Of a DNA stretch of 64,000 bases, positions 35,514 through 45,259 are shown piece after piece. How positions within the stretch are numbered: the first letter of the stretch is position 1; each line of letters opens with the position of its first letter. Under the pieces are notes generated by a model. The model was not told the origin of the DNA. It worked only from the letters and a program-made list of their open reading frames with translations, and searched no databases. A program made the position numbers and the translations under genes. The DNA lies in the NCBI GenBank assembly GCA_046349855.1, contig JAXMBM010000009.1, forward strand, positions 62,001 through 126,000, in the 5' to 3' direction. This DNA comes from CAIXSC01 sp046349855 (GTDB lineage: Bacteria; Planctomycetota; Planctomycetia; Pirellulales; Pirellulaceae).

Positions 35514-36179
35514 ATGACCGTGCAGGATTCGAGTGCCCCGTCATCGGCCAGCCAACGGTTCGACCGCCTGATGGGGCACGCCAAAGGAGGAGCCGCTCCA
35601 CAATTGGGGGAGTTGCTCGAGTCGTACCGGAATTATCTCTACCTGCTGGCGTCGACGCAGATCGACCCGCGACTGCGGGCCAAGGTCAGCCCCTCGGACC
35701 TGGTCCAGGAGACGATGCTGGGGGCGTACCGCGACTTCCACGCCTTCCAGGGGCAGAACGAACGGCAGCTGATCGCCTGGCTGCGGCAGATCCTGATCCA
35801 TCGCCTGCACGTGTTCGTTCAGCAGCATCTGCTGGCCGAACGGCGCAACGTCCGCCGCGAAGTCTCGCTGGACGATCTGGCCGCCGCCCTGGCGCATTCC
35901 TCCCAGAAACTCAACGCCGGCGGTCTGCTGGCCGACCCCGGACCGTCGCCCAGTGCTCAGGTCATGCAGCGGGAAGGTGCCGTGCGGCTGGCGAACCACC
36001 TCCAACGGATGCGGCCCGACTACCGCGAAGTCATCGTTCTCCGCAATCTCCAGGGGCTCCCCTTCGAGGAAATCGCCACTCAGCTGGGTCGGTCCAGCGG
36101 CGCCGTCCGCATGCTCTGGCTTCGCGCCATCCAGCAATTGCGGGAACAGATGGAGGCCGAGCCGGCGGACGAGTCCTGA
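35514..36179 (+). CDS. ECF-type sigma-70 family RNA polymerase sigma factor
   Basis: A 221-residue sigma factor. Region 2 contains KVSPSDLVQETMLGAYRDFH and ERQLIAWLRQILIHRL. Region 4 contains YREVIVLRNLQGLPFEEIAT followed by LGRSSGAVRMLWLRAIQQL, a helix-turn-helix for the -35 element. This pattern (SPSDLVQET) is the planctomycete ECF subgroup often paired with kinases, but no kinase or anti-sigma factor is adjacent. ATG 35514 follows a weak AAGAGG. The 301-base gap to the divergent P450 start holds the P450 promoter; no clear promoter for this gene could be read. Confidence 0.9.
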   Translation: MTVQDSSAPSSASQRFDRLMGHAKGGAAPQLGELLESYRNYLYLLASTQIDPRLRAKVSPSDLVQETMLGAYRDFHAFQGQNERQLIAWLRQILIHRLHVFVQQHLLAERRNVRREVSLDDLAAALAHSSQKLNAGGLLADPGPSPSAQVMQREGAVRLANHLQRMRPDYREVIVLRNLQGLPFEEIATQLGRSSGAVRMLWLRAIQQLREQMEAEPADES

Positions 36180-36489
36180 TGGTTCGTCCGGGAAGAAATG
36201 GCTCACGGGGGCAGCAGGCCCCTCACTTGGCAGCACGCGGCCGATCTCTTCCGGAGGACCGGGAGGAGTGACCGAAGTGGCAGGAGGGGATGCTGCCAAT
36301 GGCAGGCGAACTGCAGGCAGCGACTTTTTTTCCACTTTTTTTTCGCCGGCCTGTCACATTCGGCTCGGTTTTCCGCTTCTCCCGATCAGTGGCCGATCGA
36401 GTATCCGCGACTCGTCGGCCTGGTACCGGATCGATGGTCACGACGTCCATCGCCGGATTGACCCTCGCCGCAAATCTGGGAGTCCTGTC
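36180..36489. other. 310-base gap without a supported gene
   Basis: Between the ECF sigma gene and the next secreted protein gene. An open frame crosses it, but the translated stretch has no domain or signal peptide and its start is internal to the sigma gene. It holds the terminator-like hairpin with T tracts described separately, then T/C-rich sequence up to the next ATG. Nothing else was recognised. Confidence 0.6.
36292..36331 (+). terminator. Hairpin followed by T tract after the ECF sigma gene
   Basis: GCTGCC (36292-36297) pairs with GGCAGC (36316-36321) around an 18-base loop, then GAC and seven T residues (36325-36331). A second run of eight T follows at 36336-36343. A short GC stem plus T run fits a factor-independent terminator. 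The loop is long, so strength is uncertain. T runs of this length stand out in such GC-rich DNA. Confidence 0.45.
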
Positions 36490-37287
36490 ATGTTGCGCCA
36501 GCCTGTCCCAAGCGTATCGTCGCCTGTCCCGAGTCGTTCGTCCCGTTGCCGGGGGAGTGTAACGGTGCTGCTCTGTGCCGCCGTGGTCAGCGTCGGCAGT
36601 GGGGAAGCCCGCGCCGAGAACTATTTGCAGAAGCGTCTGCGCAACACCCCCTTTGACCCGACGACCCCGTTGCGGATTCTCCCCCGCTCCCAGCCCTCGA
36701 CGTCACGTCTCGGGGTCGACGAACATGTCTATTCGCACTACAGGATCGACGGGAACGGCTGGGTATGGGTTTCGCAGCATGCGGCGGGAGGGCCAGAAAA
36801 CTGGCAGCCGAACGGCCAGCGCGCGTCGATCCAGCACGACGCGGACGGCCGGGCGTTCTACCATTTCCCCAACTCCACCAACCGTCCGCGAGCCCCGCAG
36901 CACGACGTTCCAGGCCCGGCTTCCACCTCGGCTCCGCCACGGCTCAAGGCCTATCAATGGGAAGCTGCTCGTGGAGGGCATTTTGTCTACGAGCAAACGG
37001 GGGGGCCCGCGAGTTTTCTCAATGTCTTCTGGGGTCCGCAGACGATTCACGTGGCGACCTATATTGCGGACGCCCAGTATCAAGGACGGGACTACTGTCG
37101 CTACCGGGTGGTGGTATCTGCCGACAGCGCCCCGGCGTGGGTGCACGGCGCGACCCGGGAAAGGCGGTACGAGATCTGGTTTCCCCGTTCGGGCCAGGGA
37201 ATGGTCTACTACAGCAAGGACCTCGGACGCTCGTTTGTTCCCGAGTCGGAGGTGCCGCCGGCGGGCTTCGTGTCGCGTCAGCCTTGA
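36490..37287 (+). CDS. Secreted protein of unknown function
   Basis: A 265-residue protein. Basic N-terminus, hydrophobic core and a GEARAE cleavage-like site (about residues 1-40) indicate export. The rest is rich in aromatic residues and beta-prone (HYRIDGNGWVWVSQH, KAYQWEAARGGHFVYEQTGG, YCRYRVVVSADSAPAW) and ends YYSKDLGRSFVPESEVPPAG. I do not recognise a family. ATG 36490 was chosen because the open frame upstream runs out of phase through the sigma gene. The next gene, also secreted, starts 114 bases downstream on the same strand. Confidence 0.6.
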   Translation: MLRQPVPSVSSPVPSRSSRCRGSVTVLLCAAVVSVGSGEARAENYLQKRLRNTPFDPTTPLRILPRSQPSTSRLGVDEHVYSHYRIDGNGWVWVSQHAAGGPENWQPNGQRASIQHDADGRAFYHFPNSTNRPRAPQHDVPGPASTSAPPRLKAYQWEAARGGHFVYEQTGGPASFLNVFWGPQTIHVATYIADAQYQGRDYCRYRVVVSADSAPAWVHGATRERRYEIWFPRSGQGMVYYSKDLGRSFVPESEVPPAGFVSRQP

Positions 37288-37401
37288 CTCGGCCATAACT
37301 CCTCGCCCGCGGCGCTTTCGAGCGGCGTGGCGAGGTGGTACGATTTGGCCAGTGTCCGACCGTGGTCTTCCTGTGTGTTCCTGCTTGCCGGAGTCTGTCC
37401 C

Positions 37402-37926
37402 ATGAATTGTCGTTCGCTGGTCCGTCTCTCCCTCGCTGTTCTCGCCACTGTGCTGCTCGTCGGCAGCAGTCGGGCCGCCGATTGGAAAGTCGTTTCGCCC
37501 GAGGGCGCGGATTTGTCCGTCGAAATGCCGGGTGAACCGCAGGCGTCACGGCAGAAGGTTGACACGGTCGTCGGGCCGATCGAAATCGTCCTGCACATCC
37601 TGGAGGTGGACGGCGCCGCGTATCTGGTCAATTCGACCACGATTCCTCCCAATGCTCCCGAAGCCACCATCGAGGAACGCCTCAACGGCGCCCGCGACGG
37701 AGCGGTGAAGAACAGCAAGGGGAAACTGCTGGAAGAAAAGAAGATCAAGTTGGGCGTCAATCAGGGACGGGAGTTGCTGATCGAGCAGCCGGATGGCCTG
37801 TACGTGCGGGCTCGAGTGTTCATGGTGGGCCGGCGACTCGTGCAGGCCGTCACCGTGACCAAGTCGAAGGAGGCCACGGACGATGTGCAGCGGTTCTTCG
37901 ATTCGCTCAAGGTCATCAAGAAGTAG
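37402..37926 (+). CDS. Small secreted protein, possibly DcrB/PsbP-like fold
   Basis: A 174-residue protein with a signal peptide (about 1-25, ending SSRAA). The mature part runs LSVEMPGEPQA, a central amphipathic region, then YVRARVFMVGRRLVQAVTV and a final FFDSLKVIK. That order (opening MPGEP strand, late ARVFxVGxxL strand, C-terminal F-x-S-F/L helix end) resembles DcrB/PsbP-like exported proteins common in planctomycetes. The match is by eye only. No catalytic residues are visible. ATG 37402 is the start that gives the signal peptide. The next gene (Tat oxidoreductase) starts 80 bases downstream. Confidence 0.6.
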   Translation: MNCRSLVRLSLAVLATVLLVGSSRAADWKVVSPEGADLSVEMPGEPQASRQKVDTVVGPIEIVLHILEVDGAAYLVNSTTIPPNAPEATIEERLNGARDGAVKNSKGKLLEEKKIKLGVNQGRELLIEQPDGLYVRARVFMVGRRLVQAVTVTKSKEATDDVQRFFDSLKVIKK

Positions 37927-38006
37927 CACGAGCGGGCGGAAATTTCGAGGCGGATCCCAGGGCCTGGCGCGAGCCGGGCCATTTCTCATTGACAGGAGAG
38001 GCGGAA

Positions 38007-39293
38007 ATGTCGCGTCCGAACGGTCAACTTCATCGTCGTCGGTTTCTCCAATCGGCCGTCGCGGCCGCGGGAGCAGCGGTCGCTGCGCCGACCATCATTC
38101 CCAGCTCGGCTCTGGGACGGGACGGAGCCGTGCCGCCCAGCGAACGGATTACGGTCGGTGGGATCGGCATCGGAAACCGCGGCACCTACGACCTGGGATG
38201 CTTCCTCGAACAGAAGGACGTGCAATTCATCGCGGTGTGCGATGTGAAGGAGTCGCGTCGCACCGCGGTGAAGAAGATTGCCGACAACAAGTATGGCAAC
38301 CAGGATTGCCGCATGCACCGCGACTTCCGCGAATTGCTCGACCGCGCGGATATCGATGCGGTCCTCATCGCCACCGGTCCCAACTGGCATGCCACCGCGG
38401 CCATGCATGCGGCCAAGGCGGGTAAGGACATGTACTGCGAGAAGCCGGTCACGAAGAACATCGCGCAGAGCCTGATCCTGGCCGAGACAATGCGGCGGAC
38501 CGGCCGCGTCTTTCAGGCGGGCACGCAGCGGCGCAACCTGCCCCATTTCGCCTTCGCCTGCGAACTGGCGCGCACCGGCAAGCTCGGCAAACTCAAGAAA
38601 GTCTACGCGCACCCGGCTGGCATGCAGGCGATGACCAGCGGATGGCTCCCGGCCGAACCGGAACCGAACAAGGACGTCGTCGATTGGAACATGTATCTCG
38701 GGCCAGCCGCCTGGCGCCCCTTCAATCCGAAGCTGCTGGATGGCTTCAATTTTGAAAAAGGCGGAGGACTCGTCGGCGGCGGCGTCCTCGAGTGGGGCTC
38801 CCACTGCGTCGATCTGTGCCAGTGGGCGGTGGGGGATTGCCCGCCACCGGTCGAATACAACGCGCCGCAGAACGGCGAGCTCGTGGCCCGCTACGAGACG
38901 GGTGTGGAACTGATCTTCCGCGAAAAGGGCTGGATCCCACTCGGTTCGTGCCCCGTGCGATTCGAAGGCGAACAGGGTTGGATCGAAACGGGGGACAGCG
39001 GCAAGTTCGTGCTCAGTTCCCCCGAACTGCTGGCCGGACGCTCGGTCGCCGAGATCGACGGCTATCCGGCGACGTTCCACGTGCGCGATTTCCTCGACTG
39101 CGTGAAGACCCGCAGTCAGCCCAAGGGAAATGCCGACGCCGCCTGCCAGGCGCACATCGCCTGCCATGCCGCCAACATCGCCCTGTACCTCAATCGCCAG
39201 GTGAAGTACGACCATCGCAAACACGAATTCATCAACGACGAGGAGGCCAATCGGCTGCGTTCCGAGGCCTTGCGCGAACCGTGGCGTCTCTAA
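38007..39293 (+). CDS. Tat-exported Gfo/Idh/MocA family oxidoreductase (second)
   Basis: A 428-residue protein with a twin-arginine leader (HRRRFLQSAVAAAGAAVAAP). The Rossmann start VGGIGIGNRG has a good glycine motif. YCEKPV holds the catalytic Lys146. WGSHCVDLCQWAVG replaces the usual distal GxHxxD segment. Sequence and leader differ enough from the enzyme at 30021 that they are distinct paralogues, not a recent duplication. AGGAGAG (37994-38000) supports ATG 38007. Periplasmic sugar-type oxidoreduction is the expected chemistry; the substrate is unknown. A strong hairpin follows the stop. Confidence 0.88.
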   Translation: MSRPNGQLHRRRFLQSAVAAAGAAVAAPTIIPSSALGRDGAVPPSERITVGGIGIGNRGTYDLGCFLEQKDVQFIAVCDVKESRRTAVKKIADNKYGNQDCRMHRDFRELLDRADIDAVLIATGPNWHATAAMHAAKAGKDMYCEKPVTKNIAQSLILAETMRRTGRVFQAGTQRRNLPHFAFACELARTGKLGKLKKVYAHPAGMQAMTSGWLPAEPEPNKDVVDWNMYLGPAAWRPFNPKLLDGFNFEKGGGLVGGGVLEWGSHCVDLCQWAVGDCPPPVEYNAPQNGELVARYETGVELIFREKGWIPLGSCPVRFEGEQGWIETGDSGKFVLSSPELLAGRSVAEIDGYPATFHVRDFLDCVKTRSQPKGNADAACQAHIACHAANIALYLNRQVKYDHRKHEFINDEEANRLRSEALREPWRL

Positions 39294-39302
39294 GCGACGT
39301 CG

Positions 39303-39320
39303 CTCAGCGGTGCCGCTGAG
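39303..39320 (+). terminator. Hairpin after the Gfo/Idh/MocA gene
   Basis: CTCAGCGG (39303-39310) and CCGCTGAG (39313-39320) are perfect complements around TG. GACG and CGTC outside can extend the stem across a three-base mismatch. It begins ten bases after the stop codon. There is no T tract, so intrinsic termination is uncertain. Confidence 0.4.
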
Positions 39321-39422
39321 TGGCGTCCGGGAGCCAGGTCGAGCCGGGTTGTAAATGCCCCCGTCTCTCTCCTGGCAGTCACTTGTCCGCCAGCAACACA
39401 ACCACTCTTCAGGAATTCGTCC

Positions 39423-41567
39423 ATGTCTACTATTCGCCTGTTTTGTTTCGCCTCCTGGGCTCTCTTCAGTCTCTGCCTGGTCGTCAGCCCGCTCGCAAGT
39501 CGCGCTGCCGATCCGCCGGCACCCGCCGAAAAGGAACGGGAGCTGCTCGCCATCCTCCGCTCGTCATCCCCGCCCGCCGACAAGGCCCTGGCCTGCAAAC
39601 GGCTGGCGGTGCATGGTTCGAGCGCTGCGGCCGCCGATTTGGCTCGGCTGCTGCCGGATCCTCAACTTTCCTCCTGGGCCCGCATCGCGCTGGAAGCGAT
39701 CCCCGGTCCGGAAGTCGATGCGGCACTCCGCCAATCCCTCGCCGGACTCCAGGGAGAACTCCTGGTCGGGACGATCAACTCGATCGGCGTGCGACGTGAC
39801 GCCGGAGCCGTCGGGCTGCTGGCCGAACGCCTGCGCGCCGAGGATCGCGAGGTCGCATCCGCGGCCGCCGTGGCACTCGGCCGCATCGGAGACGCTCCTG
39901 CCACCAAGGCCCTCCGCGAATCGCTCGCCACCGTGGCTCCCCCCGTCCGCTCGGCCGTCGCCGAAGGACTGATCCTGTGCGCCGAACGCGCGCTGGCCGG
40001 CGGTCAGGCCGCCGAGGCGGTGGCGCTGTACGACCAGGTGCGTCAGGCTGAAGTGCCGGCACAGCGGCGGCTGGAAGCGACACGCGGCGCGATTCTGGCG
40101 CGGCAAGATCAGGGCCTCGAACTGCTGGTGGAACAGCTGCGGTCTCCCGACAAAGTCACCTTCCAGTGGGCGCTCGGCGTGGCCCGCGAGTTTCCTGGAA
40201 CGAAGGTCGATGCCGCCCTCGCCGGTGAACTGGAAAAAGTTGCCCCGGAGCGAGCGGCCCTGCTGCTGCACGCGATGTCCGACCGTCGCGAGTCGATTGT
40301 CCTGACGGCCGTGATCGCGGCCGCCGGACAAGGTCCCCGGGCCCGGCGCGTGGCGGCGCTCGGTGCCCTGGGTCGCGTGGGGAATGCCAGCTGCCTTGAA
40401 GTCCTGCTGGCCAGTGCCGGGGACCAGGACGAGGACGTGGCCCAGGCCGCCCTCGCGGCACTCAACGAATTGCCGGACCCCAGCGTCAACGCTCGACTCG
40501 CCACCCTGCTCGATCAGGCCAAGGGCAAGTCGCTGCTCGTCCTGCTCACCGTTGCCGGTCAGCGGCGGATCGACGCTCTCCCGGCGCTGCTCAAGGCCGT
40601 CGACCACGCCGAGGCGCCGGTGCGTCACCAGGCGCTCACCGCGCTCGGCAATACGGTCCCTGCCGAGAAGCTGTCGGTCCTGATTGTGCGGGCGGTTCAA
40701 CCGCGTCAGGCCGAAGACGCCCCGGTCGCTCTGCAGGCGCTCAAGGCCGCTTGCGTGCGGATGCCCGATCGTGAAGCCACGGCTACGGAGCTTGCCAAAG
40801 CCCTCGAAGCCGCCCCCGCAGCCACTCAGGTCCAACTGCTGCCCGTGGTGGCTGCAATCGGCGGCACCAAGTCGTTGAGCACGGTGGCCAAGGCCGCCCG
40901 CAGCTCGGACGATGCGCTGCGCGACGCCAGCAGCCGCCTGCTCGGCGAATGGCCGACGATCGACGCCGCTCCCGTCCTGCTGGAGTTGGCCAAGAGCGGA
41001 CCGGCGGACAAGTACCAGCTGCGGGCGCTCCGCGGTTACATCCGCATCGCCCGCCAGTTCGTGATGCCGGATCCGCAGCGGGTCGAAATGTGCCGGCTCG
41101 CCGTGGCCGCCGCCCATCAGCCGGCCGAACGCAAAATGGTGCTGGAAGTGCTGAAACGGTATCCCAGCGTCGAGTCGCTGCAGCTGTCCGTGCAGCTCGG
41201 CCAGTCCGCCGAATTGAAGGAAGACGGGACGCAGGCCGCGCTGGCAATCGCCTCGAAGCTGGGGAACCGTGGCGCCGAAGTGCTGGAGGCCCTCAGCAAG
41301 GCGGGCTTGAGCAAGGTCAAGCTGGAGATCATCAAGGCGGAATACGGCGCCGGCTCGAATCAGCGCGACGTGACCGCCATCCTGCGAAAGCAGGCCTCCG
41401 ACCTGCCGCTGGTCTCGCTCCCGGGCGCCACGTACAACGAGGCGTTTGGGGGAGATCCGGCCGCGGGGGTGGTCAAGCAGCTGCGGATCCAATATCGCCT
41501 GAACGGTCAGGCCGGCGAGGCAACTTTCGCGGAAAATGCTTTGATCATCTTGCCGATGCCGAAGTAA
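39423..41567 (+). CDS. Secreted HEAT-repeat protein
   Basis: A 714-residue protein with a signal peptide (1-29, ending SRAAD). Residues 30-640 are built from repeated helix pairs of HEAT/PBS-lyase type (for example VASAAAVALGRIGDAPATKALR and DVAQAALAALNELPDPSVNA). The last 50 residues form a short beta segment (QLRIQYRLNGQAGEATF) of the kind ending planctomycete HEAT proteins. HEAT arrays are protein-binding scaffolds; no catalytic domain is visible. AGGA lies about nine bases before ATG 39423. It precedes the cytochrome/DUF1549 operon on the same strand but is separated by a hairpin. Confidence 0.82.
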   Translation: MSTIRLFCFASWALFSLCLVVSPLASRAADPPAPAEKERELLAILRSSSPPADKALACKRLAVHGSSAAAADLARLLPDPQLSSWARIALEAIPGPEVDAALRQSLAGLQGELLVGTINSIGVRRDAGAVGLLAERLRAEDREVASAAAVALGRIGDAPATKALRESLATVAPPVRSAVAEGLILCAERALAGGQAAEAVALYDQVRQAEVPAQRRLEATRGAILARQDQGLELLVEQLRSPDKVTFQWALGVAREFPGTKVDAALAGELEKVAPERAALLLHAMSDRRESIVLTAVIAAAGQGPRARRVAALGALGRVGNASCLEVLLASAGDQDEDVAQAALAALNELPDPSVNARLATLLDQAKGKSLLVLLTVAGQRRIDALPALLKAVDHAEAPVRHQALTALGNTVPAEKLSVLIVRAVQPRQAEDAPVALQALKAACVRMPDREATATELAKALEAAPAATQVQLLPVVAAIGGTKSLSTVAKAARSSDDALRDASSRLLGEWPTIDAAPVLLELAKSGPADKYQLRALRGYIRIARQFVMPDPQRVEMCRLAVAAAHQPAERKMVLEVLKRYPSVESLQLSVQLGQSAELKEDGTQAALAIASKLGNRGAEVLEALSKAGLSKVKLEIIKAEYGAGSNQRDVTAILRKQASDLPLVSLPGATYNEAFGGDPAAGVVKQLRIQYRLNGQAGEATFAENALIILPMPK

Positions 41568-41640
41568 CGAGCGGCGTTCGCCCGGCTTGGTTCGCCTGGC
41601 CTGGTTCGCTCGCCGGTTTCCCGCGGTGTATCCGCTGATC

Positions 41641-41668
41641 GCCGCGGCGCAGCCTTCTGCGCCGCGGC
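41641..41668 (+). terminator. Strong hairpin between the HEAT gene and the cytochrome operon
   Basis: An 11-base perfect stem, GCCGCGGCGCA (41641-41651) with TGCGCCGCGGC (41658-41668), around a six-base loop. It lies in the 171-base gap after the HEAT-protein stop. It is a stable structure without a T tract; a terminator or mRNA-end stabiliser are both possible. Confidence 0.5.
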
Positions 41669-41738
41669 CCGGCGCGGCTTACCGATCCCGTCTCTTGGTT
41701 CGCTGCCGCCTCCACTGAACCAGCTTGCACTATCTCGC

Positions 41739-44700
41739 ATGGTGCAGAAGACCCCGGAAAAACCGGGGGGGGTTCATGCGTGGTACTCGCCCGTTGCGAC
41801 TCGCTGCCACTCGTCGCGTGCACCTGCTGCTTTGCCTTTTGCGCTACTTTCTCGGTCCTTCTGGGTCCGGCTGGTCGCCCGGATTGCCGGCGCCTTCCTC
41901 GTGACGGCTCTGACTTGCCTGGGCAGCGCAGCCGAGGACGTCGACTTTCTGAAGGATGTGCGGCCCATCCTGGCCACCCGCTGTGCCAAATGCCATAGCG
42001 CCAGTTTCAAGCAGGAAGGCGGCCTGCGCCTCGATTCGCCCGACGGACTCGCCCAGGGCGGTGAGAGCGGGCCGTTGTTCGTGGCGGGTAAGAGCGGCGA
42101 CAGCCGGCTGCTGCAGCGCGTGACCGACAAGGGCGATCAGCGGATGCCGCCCGAGGGCGAGCCGTTGACGGAACGGCAAATCGACACGCTGCGGCGCTGG
42201 ATTGACCAGGGAGCCTCCCTCCCCTCCGCCCAGGCCCGCCTCCGACACTGGGCACTCGAACCGCCTCAACCCCCGCCACTCCCTTCCCTCCCTCACCCCG
42301 AGCGGGCTCGCGGACCGGTCGACGTGTGGCTGGAGCAAGCGCGGGAAGCGGGCGGAGTGGCGCTGGTCGAGACGGCTCCACGGCACCTGCTGGTCCGCCG
42401 CCTCTGCCTCGACCTCATCGGCCTGCCGCCCAGCGAAGAACAGCGGGCTGACTTTCTGGCCGACGACGGTCCCGACGCCGTCGAACGTCTGGTCGACCGA
42501 CTGCTGGCTTCGCCCGCGCACGGTGAACGCTGGGGGCGCCATTGGATGGACGTCTGGCGTTACAGCGACTGGGATGGTTACGGCGCCGAGATTCGCGAGA
42601 GCCAGCCGCACATCTGGCGGTGGCGCGACTGGATCATCGAATCGCTCAACGCCGATCGCGGCTACGACCGCATGATCGTCGAGATGCTGGCTGGCGACGA
42701 GATCGCTCCGGACGATCCAGCCACGCTGCGCGCCACCGGTTTTCTGGCGCGACAGTGGTTCAAGTTCAATCGCAATGTCTGGCTGGATAACGCGGTCGAA
42801 CACACGGGCAAGGCCTTCCTCGGTTTGACGCTCAACTGCGCCCGCTGCCACGACCACATGTACGACGCCATTCGCCAAACCGAGTATTACGGGTTGCGGG
42901 CGATCTTCGAACCGTACGATGTGCGAATCGATCGCCTGCCGGGACAACCCGACACGGCTCAGGACGGACTGGTGCGGGCTTTCGATGCCAAGCTCGATAC
43001 CCCAACCTACGTCTTCACTCGCGGAGACGAAAAACAGCCGGTCAAGGACCAGACGATTCCGCCGGCTCTCCCCGCGTGGCTCAGCGGCGATCAGCCCTTG
43101 GCTGTCCAGCCAAAGGCCCTTGGTCCCTCCGCTTACTATCCGAACTCCCGCGCGTTTGTGCACGAGGAGACGCTGGCCGCGGCCCGCACGGAGATTGAGC
43201 GGACCGCGTCGGCAGTGGCGGCGGCCCGCGAGGCGCTGACCGCGGAGCAGCGCCGGTTGCGCGACGAACTGGCCGCCAAGGGCCCGAGCCAGCCCGCCCC
43301 GACGCCCCCCACTCCCTCCGCGCCGGCCACTGCCGCGACTCCGGCACCGCCAGCCGCCGAAGAAGCGCGCGTCCTGTGGAGCGACTCGTTCCAGGCAGCG
43401 CGGGCCGATCACTGGAAGATCGGCGCCGGCCAGTTCGAGTACGCCGACGGTCGACTGTTCCAGCGCCAAGCCCTCAACGCGTTCTGCAGCCTGACGTCCG
43501 AGCCGGTCCATCCGCGGGACTTTCAGGTGCGGTTCCGCTTCAAGATCACCGGCGGTATGACGTACCGCTCGATCGGTCTCAGTTTTGATTCGGTGGGAGA
43601 CCAGGACGCCCAGTTTGTCTATCTGTCCGCCCACGCCCCCGGGCCCAAGCTGCAGTTGGGCCGGCGGCGAGCGGGTCGCGACGAGTATCCTCCCGAGGCG
43701 CTCAAGGCGCTGCCGATCGAAGTGGGGCGCGAGTACGAGCTGCAGGTGGCGGTCCGCGACCAGTTGATGAACGTCTCGGTCGACGGCCAGTTTCAGCTGG
43801 CGTTCCGCCTGGATGCTCGGCCCGCCGGAGGGCGGATCGCGCTGTGGTGTTACGACGCCACGGGTGAGTTTCTGCGGGCGGAAGCGACGACGCTGCCGCA
43901 ACAGGTCAAGCTGATCGATCCGGCCGGCGAGGCTCCCCCCGCCACCACGCCAGCCACGCGCGTCGAACAACTCGAATTGGCGCTGGCCGCGGCCGAGAAG
44001 CAGGCCGCCGCCGCTCAGGCGTCCCTGGTTGCCGTGACGGCCCGCGTGTCGGCCGATCAGGCAACGTATTCGACACCGCCGGCAGCCGATGCCGATGCTC
44101 GTGCTCGCGCGGCGGTGCAGGCCGAACGGGAACACGCCGTGCTCGCGGCGGAATCTCGCTGGTTGGAAGCGCGTCACAAGCTGCTTGCCGCTCAAGCCGC
44201 GCTGCGCCCTGGCGACGCCAAACTGCAGAAGGCGGTCACCGATGCGGAGAAGCTGGTCGCCGACCAGCAGAAGGCCGTCGACACGGCACGTGCTGCCAAA
44301 GGTCAGGAGTCAAATCAGTACACGCGGTTTGGTGCGGTGTTTCCCGCAAGCAGTTCCGGGCGGCGTCTGGCCCTGGCGCAGTGGATCGCGTCGCCGGCAA
44401 ACCCGCTCACTCCGCGCGTCGCCATCAATCATGTGTGGCTGCGTCATTTCGGCGCGCCGCTGGTCGCCACGGTGTTCGAGTTCGGTGCCAACGGTCAGCC
44501 GCCCACGCATCCGGCACTGCTCGACTGGCTGGCACGAGAACTGGTGGCGACGGATTGGAGCCTGAAGGCGTTGCATCGCCAGCTGGTGACCAGCGAAACG
44601 TATCGCCTGTCGTCGGCGCCGCGTACCGGGGCCGCTCCGCAGCGCGAACGTGATCCGGAGAATCGGCTGTACTGGCGGATGAATGCCCGACGCATGGAAG

Positions 44701-45245
44701 CGGAAGTGGTGCGCGACTCGACGCTGGCCGTCGCCGGTCATCTGCAGCGGCAGTTCTCCGGTCCCGACCTGGACCCCAACCTGGGACTCACCGTGGGCCG
44801 ACGAAGCGTCTACTTCCGCACTTCCAAGGAAAAGAAGATGACGTTCCTGTCGCTGTTCGACAGCGCGAACGTCAGCGACTGTTATCGCCGCAGCGAGAGC
44901 ATCGCACCGCAACAGGCGCTGGCCATGGTCAACAGCTCGCTGACGTTGGCTCAATCGCGTCTGCTGGCGGCGGAGCTCACGCGGGAAGCGGGCTCGGCCG
45001 ACGCGACGTTCGTCGACACGGCCTTCGTCCGCGTGCTGGGACGGCAGCCGACCGCGGCCGAACAGCAGGAGTGTGCGAGCTTCCTGGCGGCTCAGGCGGC
45101 GCGGTTCCGCCAGGGGACAGCCCTGTCGACGTTCACGGGGACCGGCGAAGCGGCGGTCAAGCCGGCCGCCGACCCCGGGCAGCGGGCGCGCGAGAACCTG
45201 GTCCACGTGCTGTTCAACCACAACGACTTCCTGACGATTCGCTGA
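41739..45245 (+). CDS. Planctomycete cytochrome c / DUF1549 / DUF1553 protein with jelly-roll insert
   Basis: A 1,168-residue exported protein. A hydrophobic segment at about 45-62 is followed by a cytochrome-like domain with CAKCH (Cys82, Cys85, His86). DUF1549 (about 195-430) includes CARCHDHM (Cys367-Cys370-His371). An insert (about 542-722) looks like a LamG/DUF1080-type jelly-roll (VLWSDSFQAARADHWKIG, FQVRFRFKITGGMTYRS). An Ala-rich coiled coil follows, and DUF1553 from about 873 (LAQWIASPANPLTPRVAINH). These domain sets are abundant in Planctomycetes and often sit with DUF1501 genes, as here; roles in glycan breakdown have been proposed. The start is uncertain because no Shine-Dalgarno is visible. 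Confidence 0.85.
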   Translation: MVQKTPEKPGGVHAWYSPVATRCHSSRAPAALPFALLSRSFWVRLVARIAGAFLVTALTCLGSAAEDVDFLKDVRPILATRCAKCHSASFKQEGGLRLDSPDGLAQGGESGPLFVAGKSGDSRLLQRVTDKGDQRMPPEGEPLTERQIDTLRRWIDQGASLPSAQARLRHWALEPPQPPPLPSLPHPERARGPVDVWLEQAREAGGVALVETAPRHLLVRRLCLDLIGLPPSEEQRADFLADDGPDAVERLVDRLLASPAHGERWGRHWMDVWRYSDWDGYGAEIRESQPHIWRWRDWIIESLNADRGYDRMIVEMLAGDEIAPDDPATLRATGFLARQWFKFNRNVWLDNAVEHTGKAFLGLTLNCARCHDHMYDAIRQTEYYGLRAIFEPYDVRIDRLPGQPDTAQDGLVRAFDAKLDTPTYVFTRGDEKQPVKDQTIPPALPAWLSGDQPLAVQPKALGPSAYYPNSRAFVHEETLAAARTEIERTASAVAAAREALTAEQRRLRDELAAKGPSQPAPTPPTPSAPATAATPAPPAAEEARVLWSDSFQAARADHWKIGAGQFEYADGRLFQRQALNAFCSLTSEPVHPRDFQVRFRFKITGGMTYRSIGLSFDSVGDQDAQFVYLSAHAPGPKLQLGRRRAGRDEYPPEALKALPIEVGREYELQVAVRDQLMNVSVDGQFQLAFRLDARPAGGRIALWCYDATGEFLRAEATTLPQQVKLIDPAGEAPPATTPATRVEQLELALAAAEKQAAAAQASLVAVTARVSADQATYSTPPAADADARARAAVQAEREHAVLAAESRWLEARHKLLAAQAALRPGDAKLQKAVTDAEKLVADQQKAVDTARAAKGQESNQYTRFGAVFPASSSGRRLALAQWIASPANPLTPRVAINHVWLRHFGAPLVATVFEFGANGQPPTHPALLDWLARELVATDWSLKALHRQLVTSETYRLSSAPRTGAAPQRERDPENRLYWRMNARRMEAEVVRDSTLAVAGHLQRQFSGPDLDPNLGLTVGRRSVYFRTSKEKKMTFLSLFDSANVSDCYRRSESIAPQQALAMVNSSLTLAQSRLLAAELTREAGSADATFVDTAFVRVLGRQPTAAEQQECASFLAAQAARFRQGTALSTFTGTGEAAVKPAADPGQRARENLVHVLFNHNDFLTIR

Positions 45246-45259
45246 CCGGAGACCTGACC

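Noticed and set aside
35953..36489. In-frame upstream extension of the secreted protein at 36490
   Set aside because: It overlaps the ECF sigma gene in another phase and crosses the terminator-like T tracts; the signal peptide sits only at ATG 36490.
41844..44195. 783-residue open frame antisense to the DUF1549 protein
   Set aside because: Shadow of a gene with clear CxxCH, DUF1549 and DUF1553 motifs.
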